Origin: Lacimicrobium alkaliphilum | GTDB lineage: Bacteria > Pseudomonadota > Gammaproteobacteria > Enterobacterales > Alteromonadaceae | Assembly (NCBI RefSeq): GCF_001466725.1 | Contig: NZ_CP013650.1 | Coordinates: forward strand, 1,426,001 to 1,490,000 | Length of the DNA stretch: 64,000 nt | Reading direction: 5' to 3' | Shown here: positions 10,300-19,445 of the stretch, piece by piece | Position numbering within the stretch: the stretch's first letter is position 1 | How the letters are laid out: each line of letters starts with the position of its first letter | Translations under genes and position numbers: made by a program | The notes under the pieces: generated by a model | Seen by the model: only the letters and a program-made list of their open reading frames with translations | What the model was told of the DNA's origin: nothing | Database searches by the model: none

Positions 10300-10638
10300 A
10301 TGCTTTACGAAGTATTAATGGTGGTATATCTGCTGGTCGCGCTGAGCTTAATTGGCCTGGTGCTGATTCAACGCGGTAAAGGCGCAGATATGGGTGCTTC
10401 TTTTGGTGCCGGTGCGTCCAATACCGTATTTGGCTCAAGTGGTTCGGGAAATTTTCTCAGCCGTTCTACTGCCGTGTTAGCGACGTTATTTTTTGGCATC
10501 AGCCTGGCCCTTGGTGCCATGACGGCGGGTCAGGAAAAACAGGGCGACGAGTGGGAGAATCTTGAAGTGCCGGTATCTGAGCAGGCTCCTGCTGAGAAGG
10601 ATGTACCCGGCAATCAGCCAACAGATATTCCTGACTGA
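10300..10638 (+). CDS. secG: Preprotein translocase subunit SecG
   Basis: A 112-residue inner-membrane protein with two hydrophobic helices (about 3-22 and 52-72) joined by the conserved cytoplasmic loop QRGKGADMGASFGAGASNTV, and an acidic C-terminal tail. SecG associates with SecYE and helps SecA-driven export. The gene starts 13 bp after tpiA and ends only 6 bp before a tRNA-Leu gene, the same secG-leuU arrangement as in E. coli, so they probably share a transcript. Confidence 0.95.
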   Translation: MLYEVLMVVYLLVALSLIGLVLIQRGKGADMGASFGAGASNTVFGSSGSGNFLSRSTAVLATLFFGISLALGAMTAGQEKQGDEWENLEVPVSEQAPAEKDVPGNQPTDIPD

Positions 10639-10644
10639 GTTTAT

Positions 10645-10731
10645 GCGGATGTGGTGGAATTGGTAGACACGCTATCTTGAGGGGGTAGTGGCCTAACGGT
10701 CGTGCGAGTTCAAGTCTCGCCATCCGCACCA
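10645..10731 (+). tRNA. leuU: tRNA-Leu (anticodon GAG)
   Basis: An 87-nt type II tRNA. The acceptor stem GCGGATG pairs with CATCCGC, discriminator A and encoded CCA follow, and the long variable arm (TGGCCTAACGGTC) marks it as tRNA-Leu. The anticodon stem CTATC/GGTAG encloses TTGAGGG, giving anticodon GAG for CUU/CUC codons. It directly follows secG, like leuU of E. coli. Confidence 0.96.
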
Positions 10732-10736
10732 AAAAC

Positions 10737-10763
10737 AAAAAACCGGCTTTCGCCGGTTTTTTT
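10737..10763 (+). terminator. Rho-independent terminator after tRNA-Leu
   Basis: Stem AACCGGC/GCCGGTT with a TTTC loop, preceded by A residues and followed by a T7 run, 5 bp after the tRNA. It ends the folP-to-tRNA-Leu transcription unit. Confidence 0.92.
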
Positions 10764-10765
10764 AT

Positions 10766-10954
10766 GTCCAGGGACGGACGGTATGCCGAAAATGTCGGGA
10801 ACATTTTTTCGGCGATGTCCAGGGACTGTGAACGCCCGGAAAATGCAACGCATTTTCAGTGACCAGCGCGAAGGCATGGATGCCGAAGCTGGGCTTTTGA
10901 TTCAGGCAGGATGCCTGATTCAAAAGGACGGTATGCCGAAAATGTCGGGAACAT
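10766..10954. repeat. Extragenic repeat element with internal 29-bp direct repeat
   Basis: The segment begins with GTCCAGGGACGGACGG and contains two identical 29-bp copies (10776-10804 and 10926-10954) that start GGACGGTATGCCGAAAATGT, about 150 bp apart. The first copy runs on into AACATTTTTTCGGCGATG. Parts of this motif recur after the terminator at 20.16 kb. It looks like a dispersed, non-coding, REP-like element placed after terminators. Confidence 0.7.
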
Positions 10955-10971
10955 AATTTAGGCGGTAGCGG

Positions 10972-11505
10972 CTATTCGGTGGCTGGAGCACTTTTGAGAT
11001 AATCCCCCAATCCCCCCAGTTGCAGTCCCTGAACATGATCGACAATAGGAGCCAGTTCCTTAAAGCCATCAGGGTTCAGTCCATGTACCTTATAGGTCAG
11101 CACAATTTCTGTGCCGCTGTCTGTTTTGTTTAGCTTCCAGTCCAGTGCCCCATAGAGCCCCATGGATTGCAGCGGCCCCAGGCCGCCGGTCATACGCAAT
11201 AAAGAAGGAGGCTGAACTACCTCTATCTGCATATGCTGAACCTGGTTGTCTCCGGAAATTTCACAGAAACACCCTCCGGCTTTTGCTTCAATACTGAAAT
11301 TTTCAGCCTCACCAAACCAGCTGTGATCGCCCGGCCACCATTTGCCTACATCATGGATTAAGGCTTGCCAACTGACCTCCGGAGACGAGGGTACCTGTAC
11401 CCGGTTTTCAATAATAAAACCGTAATCGCTGATATGTTTGACCTCAGCCTGAGCCGATAAGCTGATGGCAGTTGCCGCAACGACACCAATTAACACTGTC
11501 TTCAT
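10972..11505 (-). CDS. SRPBCC/START-like domain protein with signal peptide
   Basis: A 177-residue protein. The N-terminus MKTVLIGVVAATAISLSAQA is a standard Sec signal peptide, with cleavage likely after AQA. The mature part has the pattern of a polyketide-cyclase/SRPBCC ligand-binding fold (VSWQALIHDVGKWWPGDHSW near the start, TGLGPLQS-like and ALDWKLNK in the middle, a long C-terminal helix). Such proteins bind hydrophobic ligands in a deep cavity; the ligand is unknown. It is a single gene on the minus strand after the tRNA-Leu terminator and repeat, and its start faces the Lon-like protease gene. Confidence 0.75.
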   Translation of the reverse strand: MKTVLIGVVAATAISLSAQAEVKHISDYGFIIENRVQVPSSPEVSWQALIHDVGKWWPGDHSWFGEAENFSIEAKAGGCFCEISGDNQVQHMQIEVVQPPSLLRMTGGLGPLQSMGLYGALDWKLNKTDSGTEIVLTYKVHGLNPDGFKELAPIVDHVQGLQLGGLGDYLKSAPATE

Positions 11506-11644
11506 TCTTTGCGTCCTTCTAATCCGGTTTTTGATTATTTAATAGCCGGAAAAACACCGATAACAGGGGTTTTGCATCAAGGCGTTTGACAGGCCCGTCA
11601 AATCAGGTTTCACTTGAGTTAAAGACTCAGTATTAGCCTATTTA

Positions 11645-14032
11645 ATGCCACACGCAACAGAACTGACCCACCAGCAATTGACTGCCAAACCGAGCCGGCA
11701 ACGAATCAATCAGGCCCTTAAGGATGATCGCGCCCTGAGTTCGAGCTTTATCGGCCAGAACCGCGCGCGTGAAGCCCTGAATTTCGGCCTGGGGATCGAC
11801 GCCAGAGGCTACAACCTGTATGTGATGGGGGAGGCTGCGACTGGCCGTTTTACTCTGGTGCACGAGCACATTGCCCGTCATGTGAGTAATATGCCCAGTC
11901 CCGATGACTGGTGTTATATCAATAATTTTGAGGACGAGCGGGAACCTTATGCATTGCATCTGCCAGCCGGAGACAGCCGTAAATTACTGACGGATATGAA
12001 CGGGCTGATTGATGAATTGCTGGATACCTTTCCGGCTGCTTTTGACAACCCGGGGTATCAGCGCAAGAAGGCCAACATCAAGCGTCAGTTCGACAAGCGT
12101 TATGAGAAGGCCATCGAAGAGGTGGAGCAGTTTGCCCAGAGTCAGAATGTGGCACTGTATGAAGAAAACGGCACCATCAGCTTTGCCCCTATCGTTAAGG
12201 GCAAGCCGGTAACCGATGAAGAATTTACCAAATTGTCGGAGCAGCAACGTCAGCACTTCTACGATCTGATTAATCAGCTTGAAGACAGGCTCTCTGAGCA
12301 GTTGCTGGAATTACCGCAGTGGAAGCGTGAATCTTCAGAAATGCAGCGTAAGCTGAAAAAGGAGACCGCTGAACTGGGGATAAAACCGATACTTAAGGAG
12401 CTGGAACATAAGTATGCCGGTGATCTTGGCATTCTCAAGTCGTTGCGTCAGCTCAAACCTCATCTGGTGGAAACGGTGGTGGAAATCCTCGCCGAGGAAA
12501 ACAAGGAAGAAAAACAGGACGAATACGATAAGCGCTCTGTGCTCGAAGAGCAGTATCTGCCGAACATTCTGGTCAGCCATGATATTAACGATGGCGCGCC
12601 GGTGGTCTATGAGCCCAACCCTACTTATCAGAACTTGTTCGGGCGGGTGGAGTACACCAATGTGCAGGGCTCGGTGTTCACTAATTACCGGATGATCCGC
12701 CCCGGTGCGCTGCACAAGGCCAATGGCGGCTATCTGCTGTTGGACGCCGATAAAATGATTCAGCAGCCTTATGTATGGGAGGCCCTGAAGCTGGCGTTGA
12801 TGCATGGTGAACTGAAGATGGATCCCAACCAGCATGATATTGGCATGGTTAACTCCATGACCCTGACCCCACAGAGTATTCCTTTGAAGGTTAAAGTGGT
12901 GCTGATGGGTTCGCGGGATCTGTACTACACCCTGCAGGAATACGAAGACGAATTTGATGAGCTGTTCCGGGTATTGGTGGATTTTGACTACGAGATCCCG
13001 CTGGATAAGGTGACCCTGTTCGATTTTGTCGGCCGCGTACGCAACCAGATCAAAGATATGGGGCTGGAGAGTATTTCCGCCAAGGCCATGTACCGGCTGG
13101 TTGAATTCAGCCTGCGTCTGGCAGAACATCAGCATCGCATGTCGGCCCGTTTTGCCGATGTGATTGAGCTGTTGCATGAAGCCCGCTACTTTTGCCTGCA
13201 GCAACAAACAGATTGTCTGGATGTGGGCCATATTGAAACGGCCCTTCAGGCCAAGACCAGGCGCAGCGGACGCATCAGTCAGGCGTTGCTGGATGATATC
13301 AAGGAAGGACAGATCCTGATTGAAACCGAAGGAGAGGCCATCGGCAAGGTCAATGGCCTTACCGTGCTGGAAATTGGTGACAGCCTGTTCGGCACCCCGG
13401 CCCGGATCAGCTCAACGGTTTACGCCGGCGCCAATGGCGTGGTGGATATCGAGCGGGAAGTGGAGCTTGGACGGCCTATTCACTCCAAAGGGGTCATGCT
13501 GCTGACCGGCTATCTGGGGCACAAATATGCCCAGTGGTTTCCGCTAACCCTGTCTGCCAATATTGCTATTGAACAATCCTATGGCCAGATAGATGGCGAC
13601 AGTGCCTCGCTGGCGGAGTTGGTGGCGCTGATTTCTGCTCTGACGCTGATCCCGGTCAAACAGGAACTGGCGGTTACAGGCTCAATCAATCAGTACGGTC
13701 AGGTGCAGAGTGTGGGCGGCGTGAATGAGAAAATTGAAGGCTTTTACAAGCTCTGTGCGCATCGCGGCCTGACCGGTAATCAAGGGGTGGTGATCCCCAA
13801 ATCTAACCAGATAAATCTGATGCTGGAAAAAGAAGTGATTCAGTCAGTGAAACAGGGCCGCTTTCATATTTATACGGTGGAGACTGTCGATCAGGCACTT
13901 TCTGTGTTGATGGGCCATGAAGTCGGCGTGATCTCCAGCCGTGGCCGCTACCCTAAAGGCTCCATCAACAGTCTGGCGGTGAACCGGTTGCAGCAGATTG
14001 CCCATATTGTGAATGGCTCTGATCAGGATTAG
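11645..14032 (+). CDS. Lon-like ATP-dependent serine protease (LonB/YcbZ-type, AAA_32)
   Basis: A 795-residue protein. The N-terminal ATPase region shows a GEAATGRFT P-loop variant (about 60-68) with R instead of K, which is usual for the AAA_32 branch. A charged coiled-coil insert (about 125-310) follows, then HKANGGYLLLDADKMI and MGSRDLYYTL. The C-terminal domain is Lon protease-like: catalytic Ser in DGDSASLAE (about residue 653) and Lys in GGVNEKIEG (about 696), the Ser-Lys dyad at the 43-residue spacing of Lon. It probably degrades cytosolic proteins, but substrates are unknown. It is a single gene that converges on spoVR with only 25 bp between the stops. Confidence 0.9.
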   Translation: MPHATELTHQQLTAKPSRQRINQALKDDRALSSSFIGQNRAREALNFGLGIDARGYNLYVMGEAATGRFTLVHEHIARHVSNMPSPDDWCYINNFEDEREPYALHLPAGDSRKLLTDMNGLIDELLDTFPAAFDNPGYQRKKANIKRQFDKRYEKAIEEVEQFAQSQNVALYEENGTISFAPIVKGKPVTDEEFTKLSEQQRQHFYDLINQLEDRLSEQLLELPQWKRESSEMQRKLKKETAELGIKPILKELEHKYAGDLGILKSLRQLKPHLVETVVEILAEENKEEKQDEYDKRSVLEEQYLPNILVSHDINDGAPVVYEPNPTYQNLFGRVEYTNVQGSVFTNYRMIRPGALHKANGGYLLLDADKMIQQPYVWEALKLALMHGELKMDPNQHDIGMVNSMTLTPQSIPLKVKVVLMGSRDLYYTLQEYEDEFDELFRVLVDFDYEIPLDKVTLFDFVGRVRNQIKDMGLESISAKAMYRLVEFSLRLAEHQHRMSARFADVIELLHEARYFCLQQQTDCLDVGHIETALQAKTRRSGRISQALLDDIKEGQILIETEGEAIGKVNGLTVLEIGDSLFGTPARISSTVYAGANGVVDIEREVELGRPIHSKGVMLLTGYLGHKYAQWFPLTLSANIAIEQSYGQIDGDSASLAELVALISALTLIPVKQELAVTGSINQYGQVQSVGGVNEKIEGFYKLCAHRGLTGNQGVVIPKSNQINLMLEKEVIQSVKQGRFHIYTVETVDQALSVLMGHEVGVISSRGRYPKGSINSLAVNRLQQIAHIVNGSDQD

Positions 14033-14057
14033 ACCGTAAAGGCCTGACCGGCAGCTT

Positions 14058-15581
14058 TCAATCTTTCTGTTCAGGGCATTGGCATAGAAGCTCAGTATCA
14101 CCCTCGTCATCGACCATCTCCAGCCTGACTTCAAAGCCCCACAGGCGATACAGGTGTTTGATGACATCCGTGCTGCTTTTTGCCAGCGGAATACGGTTGC
14201 GTGGCACATAGCGCAGAGTCAGTGAGCGGTCACCGCGGACATCGACATTGTAGATCTGGATATTAGGTTCAATATTACTCAGATTATACTGGGCGGAGAG
14301 TTTCTCGCGCAGTGCCTGGTAGCCTTCTTCATTGTGAATGGCCGTAACTTCCAGGTGGCTGTCTTCGTCATCATCATGGATGGCAAAGAGGCGGAAGTCC
14401 CGCATCAGTTTGGGTGACAGAAACTGGCTGATAAAACTCTCATCCTTAAAGTTCTGCATGGCAAAATCCAGCGTGGTTTGCCAGTCGGATCCGGCTATAT
14501 CCGGGAACCAGCGCTTATCTTCTTTGGTTGGCGTTTCACAAATACGTTTAATATCCATAAACATATTAAAACCCAGCGCATAAGGGTTGATGCCTGAGTA
14601 ATAAGGGCTGTTGTAGTCTGGCTGAGCCACCACATTGGTATGGCTGTGCAGAAACTCGAGCATAAAACGATCGGTGACTTTGCCCTCGTCATACAGGTGA
14701 TGGAGGATATGATAGTGCCAGAAGCAGGCCCAGCCCTCATTCATCACCTGAGTTTGCTTTTGCGGGTAAAAGTACTGGGCAATTTTACGCACAATACGCA
14801 CCAGTTCCCGTTGCCAGGGTTCCAGCAGTGGCGCATTTTTCTCGATAAAATAGAGCAGGTTCTCCTGCGGTTCCTGAGGAAAACGGCGGCGCTTTTCATC
14901 GGTTTCCATGGCTTTTTTCTTTGGCAGGGTGCGCCACAGCTCGTTAACCTGAGACTGCAGATATTGCTCGCGGCTCTTCTGGCGTTCTTTTTCTTCACGC
15001 AGTGAGAGTTTTTGCGGCCTTTTGTAACGATCCACACCGAAATTGGCCAGCGCATGACAAGAGTCCAGAAAAGTTTCTACTTCACTGATGCCATGCTTCT
15101 CCTCACAGCGGGCAATATAGTTTCTGGCAAATACCAGATAATCGATAATCGAGCTGGCATCGGTCCAGGTACGGAACAGATAGTTGTTCTTAAAAAAGGA
15201 ATTATGCCCGAAACTGGCGTGGGCCATCACTAACGCCTGCATGGTGATGGTGTTTTCTTCCATCAGATAGGCGATACAGGGGTCTGAATTGATCACAATT
15301 TCATAAGCCAGCCCCATCTGGCCACGCTTGTAGCCTTGTTCGGTCTGGATAAACTTTTTGCCATAAGACCAGTGGGTATAATTGATGGGCATACCGATGC
15401 TGGCATAGGCATCCATCATTTGTTCGGCAGTAATCACTTCTATCTGATTCGGGTAAGTATCCAGCCGGTAGAATTCCGCCACACGGGTAATCTCCTCCAG
15501 ATACTCGTCCAGCAGAGGGAAGGTCCAGTCGGGGCCGTCAGAAAGTGCTTTGGATTTGCGTTTGGCTTGCATCATTACCAC
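14058..15581 (-). CDS. SpoVR family protein
   Basis: A 507-residue protein, the usual length for SpoVR/YcgB. Conserved blocks include INYTHWSYGKKF (about 80-91), NSDPCIAYLMEENT, MVMAHASFGHNSFFKNN, NEGWACFWHYHI, and NPYALGFNMFMDIKRICE. The family is widespread but biochemically undefined: in Bacillus it affects spore cortex formation, and in enterobacteria it is linked to the yeaGH-ycgB stress genes. Here it stands alone, convergent with the Lon-like protease gene and without YeaG/YeaH homologues next to it. The His/Glu-rich conserved blocks suggest metal binding, which is inference. Confidence 0.93.
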   Translation of the reverse strand: MVMMQAKRKSKALSDGPDWTFPLLDEYLEEITRVAEFYRLDTYPNQIEVITAEQMMDAYASIGMPINYTHWSYGKKFIQTEQGYKRGQMGLAYEIVINSDPCIAYLMEENTITMQALVMAHASFGHNSFFKNNYLFRTWTDASSIIDYLVFARNYIARCEEKHGISEVETFLDSCHALANFGVDRYKRPQKLSLREEKERQKSREQYLQSQVNELWRTLPKKKAMETDEKRRRFPQEPQENLLYFIEKNAPLLEPWQRELVRIVRKIAQYFYPQKQTQVMNEGWACFWHYHILHHLYDEGKVTDRFMLEFLHSHTNVVAQPDYNSPYYSGINPYALGFNMFMDIKRICETPTKEDKRWFPDIAGSDWQTTLDFAMQNFKDESFISQFLSPKLMRDFRLFAIHDDDEDSHLEVTAIHNEEGYQALREKLSAQYNLSNIEPNIQIYNVDVRGDRSLTLRYVPRNRIPLAKSSTDVIKHLYRLWGFEVRLEMVDDEGDTELLCQCPEQKD

Positions 15582-15670
15582 CTGTTTTTGAAGTTGCCAA
15601 TGGTATCTGAGGAGCGTTGATTTAATACGCTCTCAGGCTGAGTATAGTTCAGCTCATCAGCTGGCAAGGC

Positions 15671-17242
15671 TCAGGCAGAGATCTTTTTAAGGCTGGATTT
15701 TTCTTTATCGGTTAATACCAGTGACTGAAGGTGTTGTTGTAGCTGCTGCTGGTCACAGCCCCAGAATTGTTCGAGCCCCAGTCCCTGCATGCTGTGTAAC
15801 AGATTCAGCGGATACCGCGGAATATCAGGGCTGCAGCGCCAGGCCTTATAGAACATATTCAGCGCCCGGTAATGTTGTTTAAGTTGCACATATTTGCGTC
15901 CCCAATGGTTGTACACGGCGCTTTTGGCATCCTGTTGTGCAAAGATATGTTCAAACAGATAGCCATGGATGATTCCCGCTGACAGCCGCTCAGCACTAAT
16001 GTGCATTTGCGCCAGCTTACTGTCAGCCCTGAAAAGCCAGAGGCTGGCTGAGGGGTGGGCCATCTTTATGGCCAGATAAGTCAGCAGTAAACACTGAAAC
16101 ACATCAAAATCTCCAGCCTGAAGCTGTAATCGTGTCAGGGCATCATTGACTTCGGGCTGGTTATCCATGGCTTTTATTGCCAGTTGCGTAAAATCCGCAA
16201 AGCGTCCGAAATCAATCGCGCCCTGGTCCCACCGCAGTTGTCCGGAAAATTGCATCAGGCTGGTTTTCAGTGTTCTGGCATCGGGCTGTTGCAATGACTG
16301 CAGTAAAACCAGCGTAATGCGCCAGATAAGTAACAGGTTGATGGCGTAGGGGTCCTGTCGGCTTGGCGATTTTGCGCTCAGATACTGATCCGCAGCATCA
16401 TAGCCCTGTAGCATAAACAGCAGTGTGGCCTTAAGGTTGATTTCATTTGGGGTACGCTTGTTATCGTGCATAGATTCACAAAGGGCCAGCATGCTTTTAA
16501 GCTGCTGGCGCTGCTGCAACATTCTCATCTGATATAACAGGCGCTTTTGGGGCAGCAGATTGGCCTGCTGCAACTGCTGCTGCAATTTCAGCAGTTCCTC
16601 AGCATCCCCCTGGGCATATACCAGGTTAAGCAGCCACTCGAAGCGTCGTTGTTCATTGCTGATTTGTAGTGCCAGGGTTCTGGCTTGCGCCACCTGATTA
16701 TTCTGCATCAGGCTCATGATCTTCAGAGTGAGCACCACATCCTTTATTGGCACAGGTAATTTCTCTGTTGGTGTCTCCAGTATAGCGGTTCCCGCAAACT
16801 GGCAGTGCTCACCATGACACGCTTTGAGTAAGGGACGGGTGGCGTTGATCAGCATTACGCTTTGTTTTAACAGGGCCAGCAGTTTAGATTCGCTTACCGG
16901 TTTTGCCAAAACCGGTGTTGGCAGAATCCGAAAGGGCAGGTCGGCCAATACCTGTTCAGGTTGTTCGGTGACAAAGGCTACCGGGATCCAGGTGGGCAAG
17001 ATATTGCTGCGGATCATGTAGCGCAGTAAATCCGTTGCCCGCAACGCATCGCCAAGATCAAAACCAAATATGATCAGGTCTGCCTGCAGTTCATTCACCT
17101 GCGCCAGCAGTTCAGTACCATTGCTGACAGCGCAGATCTGGCTGATACCCTGCGCCCTGAGCAGTTTAATCAGTGAGGCCTTCCCCTCCTGACTATGATC
17201 TACCAGCAATATTTTCAGTTGTGTGATGTTAATCGGTGCCAT
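15671..17242 (-). CDS. Response-regulator-like protein with degenerate receiver domain and TPR-like region
   Basis: A 523-residue protein. Residues about 9-130 fold like a CheY receiver (ILLVDHSQEGKASLIKLLRA at the start, VAFVTEQ with T92, VLAKPVS with K114). The acidic pair is D15-H16 instead of D-D, and the phospho-acceptor position reads IIFGFDLGD, with G60 where other receivers of this type have D (as in CDYxLGD). It is therefore probably not phosphorylated in the normal way. Residues about 170-510 are helical with a TPR-like pattern, including HYRALNMFYKAWRCSPDIP. Such REC-TPR proteins occur in Shewanella and vibrios. Function is unknown; a scaffold or output protein of a signalling pathway is possible. 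Confidence 0.7.
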   Translation of the reverse strand: MAPINITQLKILLVDHSQEGKASLIKLLRAQGISQICAVSNGTELLAQVNELQADLIIFGFDLGDALRATDLLRYMIRSNILPTWIPVAFVTEQPEQVLADLPFRILPTPVLAKPVSESKLLALLKQSVMLINATRPLLKACHGEHCQFAGTAILETPTEKLPVPIKDVVLTLKIMSLMQNNQVAQARTLALQISNEQRRFEWLLNLVYAQGDAEELLKLQQQLQQANLLPQKRLLYQMRMLQQRQQLKSMLALCESMHDNKRTPNEINLKATLLFMLQGYDAADQYLSAKSPSRQDPYAINLLLIWRITLVLLQSLQQPDARTLKTSLMQFSGQLRWDQGAIDFGRFADFTQLAIKAMDNQPEVNDALTRLQLQAGDFDVFQCLLLTYLAIKMAHPSASLWLFRADSKLAQMHISAERLSAGIIHGYLFEHIFAQQDAKSAVYNHWGRKYVQLKQHYRALNMFYKAWRCSPDIPRYPLNLLHSMQGLGLEQFWGCDQQQLQQHLQSLVLTDKEKSSLKKISA

Positions 17243-17388
17243 AGATGCTGTGAATGATCTTATCTGGTTAAAGCCTATCAGCCGATTATTGCAACCGGAT
17301 AACTTATCTTTACTTTGCTAAGCTGAAATGAACAAGCGCATCATTCAGAATCATAGATATGGCAAATTCAACCAAATAAGGCAAATCA

Positions 17389-18303
17389 ATGAGCGATTTA
17401 CTGGTACAGAAAAACCTCGACTGCCGGACTCAGAAGTCACCTTGTCAGGGCGTAGAGCAGATTATTCAGGGTAAAGAGAAGGATATCGGAGGTTTCAATG
17501 TGCGCCGTTGCTTGCCGGTAGCACAGTTGCGCAGTGTCGGGCCCTGGGTGTTTTTTGATCATATGGGGCCGGCGGAATTTGAACCGGGTAAAGGGCTGGA
17601 TGTGCGGCCCCATCCACATATTAATCTGGCCACCGTCACATATCTGTTCGAGGGCGAGATCCTGCATCGTGATTCTTTAGGTAACACCCAGGCTATTAAA
17701 CCCGGCGATATCAATCTGATGGTGGCGGGCTCTGGTATTGTGCATTCAGAGCGGGAGCGACCGCAGGTCAGAGAGCAGCAACACAGACTACATGGCCTGC
17801 AGCTCTGGCATGCCTTACCTGAAGAAGAGGAAGAGACTGCACCGGCTTTTTACCACTATCCGATTGAGGATATTCCATCAGCCGAGATCCGGGAAGTGCC
17901 GGTCAGGGTGATGATGGGCAGCGCCTGGGGCCTGACTTCCCCGGTAAAAACCTTCTGTAATACCCTGTATCTGGAAGCCTTTTTAGAGCAGGGCCAGAGC
18001 CTGATCCTGCCGGAAGCACAGGAATCGGCACTGTATGTGGCCGAGGGCCAGGTGCGTATTCAGCATACCACAGTGCCAGAGCATGCTCTGGCACAGCTTA
18101 AAGCCGATACCAGCGTGACCATTCACGCCGATAAGAAAAGCCGTATTGCTGTGATTGGTGGTGAGCCACTGGGGGAGCGCTTTATGCACTGGAACTTTAT
18201 TTCCAGTCGCAAAGAACGGGTCGAACAGGCTATGGCCGACTGGAAAGAACAGCGTTTTACCCCGGTGCCCGGCGATGATAAGGAGTATATTCCGCTTCCC
18301 TGA
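17389..18303 (+). CDS. Pirin family protein
   Basis: A 304-residue bicupin. The N-terminal cupin holds the pirin motif FDHMGPAEFEPGKGLDVRPHPHINLATVTY split over about 56-86, with the HxH metal ligands in RPHPH, and the second ligand pair H/E appears in GSGIVHSERERP. The C-terminal half contains the family block VMMGSAWGLTSPVKTFCNTLYLEA. Some pirins have quercetin dioxygenase activity and others act as regulators; the sequence does not decide between them. It is a single gene preceded by GGCAAATCA, a weak ribosome binding site. Confidence 0.9.
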   Translation: MSDLLVQKNLDCRTQKSPCQGVEQIIQGKEKDIGGFNVRRCLPVAQLRSVGPWVFFDHMGPAEFEPGKGLDVRPHPHINLATVTYLFEGEILHRDSLGNTQAIKPGDINLMVAGSGIVHSERERPQVREQQHRLHGLQLWHALPEEEEETAPAFYHYPIEDIPSAEIREVPVRVMMGSAWGLTSPVKTFCNTLYLEAFLEQGQSLILPEAQESALYVAEGQVRIQHTTVPEHALAQLKADTSVTIHADKKSRIAVIGGEPLGERFMHWNFISSRKERVEQAMADWKEQRFTPVPGDDKEYIPLP

Positions 18304-18372
18304 GTGTTCAATATTGCGGCTTTAAGGTTATGATGGTGTTGCCTCAGCCTTTAATAAAAACAGGGAAGTCAT

Positions 18373-18480
18373 TTGCAACTAGTTGAAATAAAAAGAAACA
18401 CTTACCTAATCCCGGCCTACGGGTATAACTATGACGATAGCTTTGGCAATGCGTTGGGGAACTCGATTGTTATAGGCTAA
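18373..18480 (+). CDS. Possible 35-residue small protein (uncertain)
   Basis: A short open frame beginning with TTG, with AGGGAAG 5-6 bp upstream as a possible Shine-Dalgarno. The predicted peptide begins MQLVEIKRNTYLIPAYGYN and ends ALGNSIVIG. No family was recognised. It lies between the pirin gene and the toxin-antitoxin module. It could be a degraded gene end as easily as a functional peptide. Confidence 0.25.
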   Translation: MQLVEIKRNTYLIPAYGYNYDDSFGNALGNSIVIG

Positions 18481-18524
18481 TTTTTAACTGTCTGACATCG
18501 TAGCATTGTTTAATTTATCGACTA

Positions 18525-18545
18525 TATACGTCATTGGCGTATAAT
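18525..18545 (+). promoter_or_regulatory. Probable promoter and autoregulatory operator of the toxin-antitoxin module
   Basis: An inverted repeat TATACG-N7-CGTATA (18525-18543) overlaps a perfect -10 hexamer TATAAT (18540-18545), 12 bp before the toxin start. No convincing -35 is visible. An inverted repeat over the -10 box is the usual site for antitoxin autorepression. Confidence 0.5.
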
Positions 18546-18556
18546 GCGCTATTATT

Positions 18557-18874
18557 ATGGTAATCATAGAAACCCCCGTTTTCACAAGGCTTATCACCGA
18601 GTTAATGAGTGATGACGAATACAAGGACTTGCAGGAAGCGCTGGTCAACCGTCCGGATATGGGAGCCTTGATCAGAAACAGTGGCGGTCTGCGAAAGATA
18701 CGCTGGGCCTTGGAAGGCCGGGGAAAAAGTGGCGGTGTACGGATCATTTACTACTGGATGACAGCCGATGATCAGCTATATATGCTGCTGGCGTACCCCA
18801 AGAATGAGAAAGAAAATTTAACTGATGCGCAAACCAAGGTGCTCAGACAGATAGTCCAAAGGTGGTCGAAATGA
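18557..18874 (+). CDS. RelE/HigB-like type II toxin
   Basis: A 105-residue protein of the RelE/ParE fold. Recognisable parts are GGLRKIRWALEGRGKSGGVR, a K/R-rich catalytic surface like that of HigB/RelE mRNA interferases, and IIYYWMTADDQLYMLLAYPKNEKENLTDAQTK split around residues 68-98, where the A-Y-x-K-x-E-x-x-x-L-T block is typical. The gene overlaps the downstream HTH antitoxin gene by 4 bp (ATGA), with toxin first, as in higBA. Expected activity: ribosome-dependent mRNA cleavage, neutralised by the antitoxin. Confidence 0.88.
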   Translation: MVIIETPVFTRLITELMSDDEYKDLQEALVNRPDMGALIRNSGGLRKIRWALEGRGKSGGVRIIYYWMTADDQLYMLLAYPKNEKENLTDAQTKVLRQIVQRWSK

Positions 18875-19161
18875 ATGAAGAACAGTTTAACGCCTTGCTG
18901 GAAAGTGTCCGACAGGCGGATGAAATTATCCAGGGAAAGGCTAAAGCTGCCCGGGTGCTCGAGTTTGCTGAACCAGAAGTAAAGTCCATCCGCGCCAAGA
19001 CCGGGCTGACTCAGGAGCGCTTCGCCAATGTATTAGGGGTGAGCAAACGCACTCTGGAAAACTGGGAGCAGGGACGGCGCCATCCGACCGGGCCTGCCCG
19101 CGCGCTGCTTAAAATACTGGACGCTGATCCCATACATGCACTGGAAGCTCTGAATCATTAA
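18871..19161 (+). CDS. HTH-type antitoxin (HigA/NadS-like)
   Basis: A 96-residue protein from the ATG at 18871, whose ATGA overlaps the toxin stop; a GTG three codons upstream is possible but less likely. The Shine-Dalgarno AAAGGTGG lies within the toxin gene. The N-terminal part (about 1-35) is helical and probably wraps the toxin. Residues about 40-75 form a Cro/XRE helix-turn-helix (IRAKTGLTQERFANVLGVSK followed by RTLENWEQGRR). It binds the toxin and probably the inverted repeat at 18525 to repress the operon. NadS-type antitoxins have the same architecture. Confidence 0.9.
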   Translation: MNEEQFNALLESVRQADEIIQGKAKAARVLEFAEPEVKSIRAKTGLTQERFANVLGVSKRTLENWEQGRRHPTGPARALLKILDADPIHALEALNH

Positions 19162-19445
19162 TTAAGAACGCTGCTGCGTATGCTCAGTTACCAGAGCATG
19201 GTGGTAATTATCAGGTGGAAAATACTTTACCCATTCCGAATTACGAGGCGTTTGCCTGTTAATTTCTCTTTATTGTTTAGGCTTTTCGGCCAATAGTTAG
19301 CCTGTTTGGTGTGTCAGAAAATGCAGTGAATTTTCAAGCTATTGAAATTTAAGGAAAAAATAGTTGGCTCAATATCTGCTTGTGTCAATAGAATAACTAT
19401 CTGATCAACAATAACGATAAAAATAATCTTTACAGGAGTTCCACT

